A stretch of DNA of 64,000 bases, from NCBI GenBank assembly GCA_026126305.1, contig JAHCJI010000003.1:62001-126000 (forward strand). The letters are read 5' to 3'. The stretch is from Phycisphaeraceae bacterium (GTDB taxonomy: Bacteria > Planctomycetota > Phycisphaerae > Phycisphaerales > UBA1924). Below are positions 38,541 to 49,200 of this stretch, one piece after another. Within the stretch, counting starts at the first letter, position 1, and every line of letters begins with the position of its first letter. Under the pieces are notes generated by a model. The model searched no databases, was not told the origin of the DNA, and was given only the letters and a program-made list of their open reading frames with translations. The translations under genes were made by a program, and so were the position numbers.

Positions 38541-39362
38541 TTATTGATCCGCGACCTTGCGAACGACCAGCCTTTGGATCACCAGTCCGACGATTCCCAG
38601 TACCAGCCAGGCCAGGAGCCATGTCTGCGCTGGTGTGTCCAAGATGGGTAATGGGGTGCCGGCGGCGGCTTGCATATGCAGTGCGCCCAGGGGCCAGATG
38701 GCCGCCCCCATGTACGCCGTGGTGGCGCTTGCTACACGCCCCGGCCACAGGGCGGCCAAAAGAGCCGCAAGGAAACCAGCGGCCAGTACACCGATGGTGG
38801 CATGACCACGCCAAGGGTCCGGGATTTGCTGCCAGGCGCGGTTGGCGTGTTGGATGAAGGCATGAGAGTTGGTCGTCTGCGGGTCGTCGCTCGGAACGCC
38901 GGGCAGCCCAACGTTCACGATGGAAGGTGGTTCGATAGCGACCTGAGCATGAGACTCTGTTGGCCCAGGCAAGAGGTGATCGGGCAGGTAGGGCGTGACC
39001 AGGATGGCCAAGCCCGCGGCGGCGGCGGCGGCTGTGGCGCCCGCGGCGGCGGCGATGACCAGGCGCATGGCCACCAGTGCAATCACCACGCCCAAGGCCG
39101 CTCCGCCCGCGCCGGTGACCAGCCCACCGGGAAGGCCGGCGATCTCAGGAACCCCAATCTTCTGGGCCAGGGCAAAACCCGCGAAGAGGCCGGCGGTGCC
39201 ACCAGCGGCGGCAAAGGCGAGGCTGACCGCCCGCGCACCGGCTGCCCAGAGCATGATGCCAACAACCACGGCGATACCCGCGAGCCATGCGGCATCGCTG
39301 TTCAAGCCGAACACCAACAAGCGTTCGACGAGCCCTTCGGTTGGCCCGAGCCCGGTGAGCAC
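38541..39362 (-). CDS. Multi-pass membrane protein of unknown function
   Basis: I chose the GTG at 39362, which has a GGAGGGA site about nine bases upstream; the open frame continues further but is not membrane-like. The 273-residue product has about eight hydrophobic segments, including two Ala/Gly-rich ones (AGGTAGLFAGFALAQKIG and AAAAGATAAAAAAGLAILV). A short soluble middle region contains IPDPWRGHATIGVLAAGFLA, and a pair of helices lies at the end. I do not recognise a family. It stands alone, convergent to nuoN. Confidence 0.6.
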   Translation of the reverse strand: MLTGLGPTEGLVERLLVFGLNSDAAWLAGIAVVVGIMLWAAGARAVSLAFAAAGGTAGLFAGFALAQKIGVPEIAGLPGGLVTGAGGAALGVVIALVAMRLVIAAAAGATAAAAAAGLAILVTPYLPDHLLPGPTESHAQVAIEPPSIVNVGLPGVPSDDPQTTNSHAFIQHANRAWQQIPDPWRGHATIGVLAAGFLAALLAALWPGRVASATTAYMGAAIWPLGALHMQAAAGTPLPILDTPAQTWLLAWLVLGIVGLVIQRLVVRKVADQ

Positions 39363-40200
39363 GGATCGGCCTCCCTCCACCAACGTCCCATAAAGGGGTG
39401 CGCCGGTTCCCTTACGATACGCCCCTTCCGCTCTGGTAGATCGGACCGGGCGTGAAAACGGCTTGGGCGATTGCGGGCCGGTTTCCCGGCGTTGCCGGGC
39501 TGGCGCGGCTCTTCGGGTTGTCCGTGCGTGGCCTACTGCTATCGGTCTGGGTGTCGAGATGTGGTGCATATTGTTGTGTGGTGCAACCTGTCCTTTGTTG
39601 AGCCCGTAGAGGATGAGGAAGCACGGGCGGCCGAGCGCCGTCCACCGCCTACGGGCCTGCCGACCCCCGCTTGTCGGTTGCTGGCCTTGGGTGAGAAGCG
39701 AATGGTGTACAGTGTGTATGCCCTTTCAAAATCCTGACAAGGGGGCTTGCTCGATGCCAACTCGGAGGCGAAGCCGGTTTAGGGGTGCGTTGCGGTTCCG
39801 ATGGAGTCGGACGCTCACGATGGGCTTTCCACCGGCTGGCGGTCGTGGAGCAATTCCTATCGAACCGGGAGTAGCCAAGGGGCATGGCAATGGCCTAGCC
39901 TCGCGTCCAGTGGTCTGATATGCTTGACGGCTTTGGCCCGCGGTAGGATGCGACGCGGGCCGGGCGTTGACGGGTTGGAACGCATCCATTCTGGCGGATT
40001 CCGGGCACGGTGCCCGTTTTCGCCCGGCCCTCCCGGCCACGGGAGCGGCCCGCCAGTTCGCTCGCGAGCGCGAGCGTGACGGCCTGGCGACCCGCCCGGG
40101 TCGCCTGAACCATGCCGGCCACCAGCCCCCCCGGCCGGCCCGGAAGCCCCGACGTAGCCACCGCATGTCGCGGTGTAGCCAGAGCCAGCGAGGAGCGGTC
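39363..40200. other. 838-base non-coding gap before the LEPR-XLL giant gene
   Basis: No gene is supported here; the short open frames have no codon pattern or ribosome-binding site worth calling. The last 230 bases are in frame with the giant gene but encode Arg/Pro-rich sequence unlike a signal region. Structures seen: a hairpin CTCCCG-GCCA-CGGGAG at 40030-40045 and a 12-base palindrome CGCTCGCGAGCG at 40059-40070. TTGACG (39923) followed by TAGGAT has only 14 bases between, too short for a standard promoter. A long leader for the downstream gene is possible. Confidence 0.5.
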
Positions 40201-43200
40201 ATGAATCCCAACCGCCGTTCGACGACCCGCCCGTATGTTCGTCGCCGTTCGATCGTCCAGGACGCCTGCCATGGTGCGGCTGCCCGCCTGCGCGACATCG
40301 CGGGCCGGGCGACTCGTCCTGACGTGGAGCCATTGGAGCCGCGTCAGCTGCTCTTCGCATTGACGATCGATCCGTCGAGTGTCGATCCGACGACTGGGAT
40401 CGGGTTCGCCGGGGCCGTCTTCGGCTACACGATTCCGTACTTGTTCGCGCAAGAAGATGTGGGCGATGAGGAGGACGAACTCGTCGAGGAGAACTTCGAC
40501 GACGCCGGTGCGATCGGCGCTCCGATCCTGAGCCAGCGGGTCTTCGAAGACTCGCAGTTGCTGATTCGGCACAACATCACCCCGACGAGCGACTTCCGCC
40601 TGGCCTTGCCCTTTGGTTTCGACCCGCAGGACGACGCCCGCGAGGTTGAGGTGTTGATGCAGGCGGGCGAGTTCTTCAGTTTCTCGGTGCTGGACGATCC
40701 GGATCGGCGTGACATCCTGCGTGGTATCCGCTCGTTCTCGATCGATTTCATTGCCTCGCCCGGAAGTACGCAGGGGCTCGACCTTCAGAACACTCGGGTG
40801 ACGCTGCTGCTGCGCGGCCAAGTCGTGGCGCAGTTTGAGGGCCGCGATCAGTTGGCCAACTTCCGCACGGGCGGTGGTGGTCCGCAGGACGGGATCGGCA
40901 CGTTTGTGTTCAGCGCGCCGCCGCTGCCCGGCCAGCCCTCGCCGGTGTTCGACACGATCCGCTTCGAGTCCATCGGTGGCCCGAGCGACCGCTTCCGCTT
41001 CGACAACATCTCATTCCTCCAGCCGCCGGGCAACTTTGCGGGCCTGATCGAGTCGCGCATCTTTGGCGCGTGGGTCACGCTGGCGGGAACGGCTGGCACG
41101 ACGGTGAACTTCTTCGACCTGTACGGTCGTCCGATGGTTCAGACCATCCAGTTGGGCAGGCTGCCCAACGGCACGCTAACGATCGTGGATTCGGACGACG
41201 ACGGGGTGCCCAACTTCAACGATGGCATCGGTCGTATCGTGTTCACGAACGCCGATTCGGCGACGACGCTGACGATCTTCGGTGGTGAAATTACGTCCGA
41301 CAACAATCCGGATGACGCGGACTTCATCGAAGGGACGTTCGCGTTCAATGTGATCGATGACTTCGCGGATCTTGCCGACGAATTCGAGGGCGCGGGCTTT
41401 GGCTTCCGCCGTACGCCCGGCACCGACCGCGAGGTCGACGGCCTGAACGAGGTGGCCGGGTCGGTGATCATCGGCTCACCGATCTTCCGCGACAACACCA
41501 GTACTTTGACGTACCAGCCGGGCGGGGTTGTTGCTCCCACGTCCTTCATCAGTCCGGACCAGGGCATCTTCGCGCTGGGCAGCCAGAACGTGGGCTCGAT
41601 CAACATCCACGGGCTGATCTTCGGCAATTCCGTGTTCAACGGCGCCGTGGACCAGTTGAGCTTTGGCTCGCTGTACGGCTCGGTGACGGTCAAGGGCGAC
41701 CTGGGCCGTCTTGTGGTTGGCTCGGACGCCGGCCTGTGGGTGGCCGACGAGACCAACGCGACGACCAAGACCGGTGGCCAGTTGATCGTCGAGCGCACGC
41801 TGGGCCAGGTGCATGTCGGCGGCCGCACGCTGATGGACGTGACGGTGGTGGGGGAACTGACCTCTTCGGCATTGCGTCCGCCGCGCGACATTGTGCGGTA
41901 CTTCGAGATCGAATCGCCCCAACGGATCGATGCCGCCCAAGAGCCGATCACGGTCACTCGCAGCATCTTGCAGAACGGAACGTTCGGCAGTTCTGTGGCG
42001 GCTGGCTCGGACATAATCTCGCTGTTCACCACGCCCCGGGCGCACGCGTTCTTCGGTTCCGAGCAGTTCATCAACGGGTCGATCGGCAGCGCCGAGTTCG
42101 TCGGCAACGCGGGCTCGCAGGTGCAGATCATCGGCGATCTGGGCTTCGGCGACCCGCTGGCGGGTACCGAGGACCATGTGGACGTGTTCGCCGTTCCGGT
42201 CGACGGCACGAGGCCCCTGATCATCGAGGCCGTTGCCGACGATCCGAGTTTCGAGATCCGCCTGGTCGACGTGCGTGGGCGTCAGGTTGCCGCGGCCGCC
42301 GCGAACGAGATGTTCGTGAACACAGGGCGGTACTTCTTTGAGTATCTGCCTGAGTACGCGGGCGTGTACTACCTGGTGCTGACCACGGTGGCGACGGGCG
42401 CGACGACCTCTGGCGCGTTCTACACGGTGAACGTCAGCGGCATGGCGCCTGTGACGATGGGCATGTACCGCAGCGCTTCGGGCATGGGCCTGCCCGCCGG
42501 AGCGGTGGCGGCGGGCGTGAGCCCATCGAGCACGTCGGTCTCGGTCAACGTGCTGTCTGGGTCGGCGGGCATGATCGCCTCGGGCACGCAGCTGATGGGC
42601 GGTGGTGGTGCCGAGGTTTCGGCCGATGGCAACTCGAACTTCACCGACGAGAACACGCCATGGCCCGATCCGGTGGATCGCCGGGCCGATCTTTCGGGCG
42701 GCAGTTACACCATCGCGGGCAGCCTGTTCCAGATCTACGCGGGCTCGGACATCGAGACCGAGCAGGGCTCGCCCATCGTGTTCCAGGTCGGCGGCAACCT
42801 GGGCTATCTCATCACGGGCCAGTCGGAAGTGATCGGCACCGGCCCGACCGAGGGCGACATCTACGCCCGCTCGTCGATCACCTTCAACGTGGGTCGCGGG
42901 ATCGGGTATGTCGATGTTTCCGGAGCGGTTGGCTTCGATCAGGATGATTCGACGGCCATCCCGCCCAGCAGCGCGCGGGGTTCGATCACCTTCCGCTCTG
43001 GCACGGCCGGTGGGCGTGGCGATATCGGCGTGATCCGCATGGGCTCGCACGCGGCCAGCGACGCCATCAACGTCATCACCAGCCCCGGTTCCACGGTGGG
43101 TCTGTTTGCGGTCTCGCAGGAAGTCGGCAACGACGGCGGACAGATCGTGGGCATCGACGCCCTGACGCCCACGACTGGCCAGGGTGTGAACTTTAGTCTG

Positions 43201-46200
43201 GGCGCGGGCAGCGACCTGCGATTCCTCGACACGCCCAACGTGACCAACATCCTGGGTGTCGACACGGGTATCCAGCTCATCCTGGGCCGGGCGATCGAGT
43301 TGGTCGACGACGGCGGCGGACGATTCACCGTTTCCATCAACGGGTTGGGCGCGGCAGGCTCGGTTGTCGGCCTCCTTCGTTTCATCGGCGTCGACCGCTC
43401 GCAGGGCGTGGCCCTGGCGACGATCGAGGCCGATCTTTCGGGTGCTCGCACGCTGAGCATCCGCGGGCTCCAGGGCTCGGGCGACGACGTGATCAGCATC
43501 GGCCGGATCGACATCCAGGGTGCCGACGCGCAATCTCGCGTCGAGATCAGCGGCAACGTGCAGATCGACGTGTGGCAGATCGTGCAGACCGGCGGCGCCG
43601 GGTTCAACGTGATCGAGAACCTCACCCCGGGCGGCGACATCGTGGCCATCGACGTGGCGGGCATCAACACCGTCCGCATCGCCGGAGACCTGGGCCGCAC
43701 GCAATTGCCCAACATCGGGCCCAAGCGCATCTCGCCTTTCATTGGCATCAACGGTGAGACGGTGCAGGGGATCGGTCGTGCGGGCATCCAGTTGCTGCCC
43801 GAGTTGTTCGACACCGACTGGAATGGAGCGGTCTACCGCCCGGTGGGCGACAACAACTTCGACACGGGCAACGCGTACCTGAGCGACATCGGTTCTCCGG
43901 TGGACGGGTATCTCGACGGTCTGCTGGTGCGTGGCGGCAACCTGACGCAGCTGCGTGTCGGCGGGGCCGTGGGCGACGTGATCCTTGGCCCTGCGGGCAT
44001 CATCCTGGACATGACCGTGAACGCCGCGGTCGGTCCGGCCACGGGCGGCAACGAGGGTATCTTCGGCAACATCTACGCCGGCACGATCAACAATATCGAC
44101 ATCGGCGGCGGGCTTGAAGCGCCCACGATGAACAGCTTGTCGACGACAGGCATCTTTGCCAACGACGACATCGTGAACCTGATTGCGCGCAACGCGACGA
44201 TTTCCGGGCTCGTGATCGCTGCGAACATCACACCTGGCGTGGGTCTGAACCCCTTCAACGGCATCGACCGCATCACGCTGACGAACTCGCGGATCGTCGA
44301 CGCCTTCGTGGGCGCTACCAACGCCGACGAGTTCTGGGTGAGCGTCAATTACGGTGATGACCTGGTCCGTCGTGGCGAGATCCGCCAGATCACCGGTGAC
44401 GCCAACTCGAACGTCTTCCGTACGAAGATTGTTGCGCAACTGGCCCGGCAGTTGCAGTTCGCCGGCGATCTTGACGCCGTGCAGATGATCTTCGAGCGTC
44501 AGGTGGAAAACCTGCTTGCTCGAAATGTCATCAACAGCACCGGTGCCGGCACGCCCCGGGAACTCTTCCGCTCGTTCATCATCGTGGGCGCCAACCTGCA
44601 AACGGCCCGCATCGGCCAGGGTGCTACGGCCACAGCCAACGGCGTGTTCGCCGACACCTTGCTCCAAGTTGGCGGCGAGATCGAGACATCATTCACGGCC
44701 CGTCTCGTGCAGAGGTCGGACATCCAGGTTGCCGGCACCATTCGTTTGTTGACGGCCCAGAACATCCGGTCGACACGCTTCGATACCGGCCAGATCACTT
44801 CGTTGACCGTCAGCCAGGCCATCCGCGCCTCGGAGATCAACGTCTCGGGTCCGATCATCAGCTTGACCGCCGAGCAGATCACGGCAACGAACATCAGCAT
44901 TACGGGCCCCGACGGCCGCCTCGACCAGTTGACGGTGGCGACGTTGTTCGATGGGGCGATCCTCTCGACCGGCCCGGTGACGCGTGTGCAGGCGACCGCG
45001 GGCGATCTGCGTGGCTCCATCGAGACGCGCACGCCCCGTGGCAACGTTGCCAACCTTGTTGCCGCTCGCGACTTCCTCATGAGCACCGACATCAGCGGTA
45101 CGCTGAGCAACATTACCGTCGGTCGCAATCTGGGCGACATCAACAACCCGAGCGTGGTGCTCGTCCGCGGAAACCTGTCGGGCGTGAACATCGCCAACGG
45201 CGGTCTGTATTCCGACCTGCGCGTGGCCAACAACATCACCGGCGCGATCGTCATCGGCGCGATGCCGGGCCTGCCCAACAACAACCGCATCCCCACGGGC
45301 TCGATCGAGGCGTTCGGCCGCATCGAGTCGGTCGTGGTCAACGGTGATTACGCGGGCAGCATTGTGAGTTACGCGGGTGGCATCGCAAACGTGACCATCA
45401 ACAACGGCTCGCTGTTGCCGAGCGGTTCGGTTGCCGCTTTCAACGGCGACCTGGTCAGCCTTGTCATCAACGCGGGACACCTGCTGGGCAACGTGCACTC
45501 AGACAGGAACATCTTCAGTATTACCGTTAACGCGTCCGAGGACGGCGTCTTCGGCGACATCGGCGTGAATCCCGCCCTGTCGGGCTTCGTGGCCGCTACG
45601 TCGCTTCGCAACCAACTGCCCCCCGGCGTTGGCTTCACCAGCGGATTCGACGGACCGCGCATTACTGCTTTGGAAGACATCGGCACGATCAGCGTGACGG
45701 GCGGGTCGATCTTTGAGGCCCTGATCCATGCGCGCCATGCCATCGGTCAGATCGACGTCAACGGCGATATCCGCAACGACCCGTCCACCGCCGGGCTGGG
45801 CACCCAGATCCTCGCGGGCAACTCGATCTTCCGCGTGAGCGCCACCGGCTCGGTGAGCAACACGCTGATTGCCGCTGGTGTTTACGAACTCGGTTCCGAC
45901 GGCCGCGCGGGCGGCGTCGGTGACGCGGCCGACCTGGTGAAGAGCGGGTTTGTCGAGACGGTGGAGATCACCGGCGACGCGACCAACGTGGCCGTGGCCG
46001 CGGGCATCGTCGCGGGTGCCGACGGCGTCTACAACACGGCCGACGACATGATCGCACTTGGCATTTCCTACATCGGTCGTGTCGACGTCGGTGGTACGGT
46101 CACCAACGTGACCGCACACTCGGATAGCAACATTCCCATCCTGAGCCCGGGCATCACCACGGGCGGCCAGTCATCGCTGGAGATGGGCCTGGTGGGCATC

Positions 46201-49200
46201 ACCAACCCCGCGACGGATGCGCCGATCGGCGTGGGCGAGATCGCCATCGTTCGCCCGGGCGTGCTGAGCGATTTGGGCGAAGAGATCGCCAGCGGCGGTT
46301 CGTTGCAATTCACCCGCGGCGTTGCCACGGGCACGATCAGTTTCAGCGGCCCGGGCAATGCGTTCTGGAATGCCGCGACCGGCCGCCTGCTGCTGGTGAA
46401 CACGACCATCGCTTCGTCGATCGTCGTGACTTCCGACACTGGCGCGCTGCAAGATTTTGACATCGTCACCAACGACGACGCGTCGCTGGGACGCCTCGAA
46501 GTCCAGGCCGTCCTCTTCGGCGATTCGGACATCTTCGTCGATGGATACGCCGAGCAGGTTCTGCTTGGCGGCTTCCGTGGCACGGGTTCGATCATCATCG
46601 GCAACGACGTGCAGCTGCTGCGTTCGGGCTCGATCCTGACCACCGGCCGCATCCACGCGACGTTCATCCGCGAGTTCATCGTCAACGGCGATCTCGGCGG
46701 CGAGAACCCGCAGTCGCCGGGCACGTTCACGCGGCCCACCATCACGATGTTCGAGAGCGGCGGCATCAACGTCAGCGGATCGATGCGTGCGTCCATCCGA
46801 GCCGAGGACGGCTTCCGCGGCGCGGTGTTCGTCAATGGCGCGGTCCAAGCCAGCGCGATCTCCTCGGGCAACGACATCGCCTCGGTGTCGGCGGCCAGCA
46901 TGACCGGCACGGTCGTGGCCGCGGCCAACAACATCGGTACGGTCAACGTCTCCGGCAGTGTGGCCAGCACGATGATCATGGCCGGTGCGGACCTTGGTCG
47001 AGACGCCGCATTTGGTGGCGCGGGGGTCAACCGCGACACCACCAACGGCGGCAACATCACAACGGTCACCGTCGGAGGCAACTTCGAGAGCAGCTCGGTC
47101 TCCGCCGGTCTGCTTCGCGGGGCCGACGGCTTCCTGGGCACCAGTGACGATGTCGTCTCGGGTGGCAGGTCGAACATCGGCACCGTTACCATCGGTGGCC
47201 AGCGCGTGGGCTCGAACCGTGGCTCGGAGAGTTACGGCGTCTTCGCCACGGGCACGATTGGCTCGGTCAGTGTCGCGGGCCAGACGACCACGCAGCGTGA
47301 CAACTTCGCCGTCCGTTCGCTGGCAACGGTACCCGACGTGTTCTCGGTCCGCGATCTGGAGGTTGGTTTCGAGGGTGGTGTGTACATCGCCCGGATCACC
47401 TTCAACCAGGCCATGAACGCCCAGACCCTGCGCGATGGCCTGATCATCAGCGAGGTCCGCCAGGGCGGGCTGGTGAAGATCCGGCTCGACCAGGGCAACG
47501 ATTACCTGTTCGATTACGACGCCCAGAACAACGCGGCGGTCATTACCTTCTTCAGCAGCGTCACGCGTTCGGACCTGCCGCAATTGCCGGGCGTTCCCGG
47601 CCCCGGCTTGTACCGTTTCGAGCTCGATCCCAACATCGTGCGGGCGCAGAACTCCGTGGCCCGCATGGACGCCGATGGCGACGGGTTTGCCGAGACGGAC
47701 CGCTTCTATGCCGCCGATGCGTTCGTTGGCGATGTTGGTGACAAGGTGACGCCGGGAACGACGATCATCGATCGTGGCATCCTGGGCCCCGGTCGGGTCG
47801 ACTTCTACGGTCCGGGCAATCTCGATACGGCCTTGGACAGCAAGTTCACGCCCGATGCGTTGCCCGACGTCAACAAGGTATTCACACTTCGTGGATACAT
47901 CGGCGACCACCCGGACGCCGATTCGCAAGGCTTCTCGCTGGCCAGCGATACCGACGTGTACACCATCACGCTCCAAGCCGGTCAGATCCTGCGTCTGGGC
48001 CCGAACACGGGTTCGGCCTTCAACGTGTCGCCCGTGCTGCTCGCGCCCAACGGCCAGCCGCAACTTGGCATTACCCCCTTCACGACGACGCTGCCCGCCG
48101 AAGTGACGCAACTGCTCGAAGGCATCACGAACTTCGGCAACGCCTACCTGGTCACGCAGACCGGCACGTACTTCCTGGTCTTCACCAACGGGAACACCGC
48201 GGATATCTTCAACACGGCGGCCGTTGCGAACGTGCCCCCCGCGGCCGGGCTCATCGGCGGCTACTCGGTCACGATCGAAGTGTTCGATGACGGCGACAGT
48301 GGTTTCTCGGCCTCGACCAATTCTGGCAACGGCCGGAACCTGGTCGAAGCTCCCTTCGCGGCGGCATTCGCCGGCGCGGATGGGCAGTTGGGCACTTCCG
48401 ATGATCGCCAGAGCGTGACGGTGGGCGCGTTCACCTTTACCCGAGACGCCCAGACGGGCATCATCACGGGTACCGATGGACGTGGCGTGGTCTCCACGAG
48501 GCTTGCCGATGGAAGGAGCGTTACCGAGGTGCGTTCGGCCATCGGCCCAGAGGGCAGCCGCGGCCGCCCGGGTACGATTGCCGCCGACGTGGACGTGTAC
48601 CACCTCAACAACCGCCAGGTCATCCAGGCTGGCGATCAACTCCGGATGACGGTGAAGCTCTCGGAGACCGGTGCCGATCTCGGCGGTCGTCAGTCCGTTG
48701 GGACACTCGAGACGATCCTGACCGACTTCTCTGGAGCCGTGCAGTTTGGCCTGTTCAACACGACGAACTCGACGGGCATCAACGATGGGCAACTTGTCTT
48801 CTCGCCCAGCGAGTTTGCCACTATTGCCGCCAGCGGCGCTCAGATCCTCGCGCAGGACGATCTGTTGACCTATGGCACCGACGAGAACGGCGACTTCTTC
48901 GTGGTCGCTCAGGTGCCCACCACCGGCACCTACGCGTTCTATATCCAGGGCGTCTTCAACGCCGATTATGTGGTTGAGATCGAGCGACAGTCTCTCGCGC
49001 CGACGGTGGACGCCTTCCGCGGGCCGGACGGCATCTTTGGCACCTTCGACGATCCGGCGCGCATCACCCGTGGCCGGTTCAACTACACGCTCAATGTTGG
49101 CGACGACGGCATCCCGGGCACTTCCGATGACCGCGTCCAAGGCCAGATCATCACCTCGGCCCAGAACGTCTTCGTCGAGTTCCGCGGCGGGAGCATCGAT

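Noticed and set aside
39471..39737. Small open frame in the gap before the LEPR-XLL gene
   Set aside because: No ribosome-binding site, Cys/Arg-rich composition, and no match to the codon pattern of neighbouring genes.
39923..39949. TTGACG...TAGGAT as a sigma-70 promoter
   Set aside because: The spacer is only 14 bases; a standard promoter needs about 16-18.
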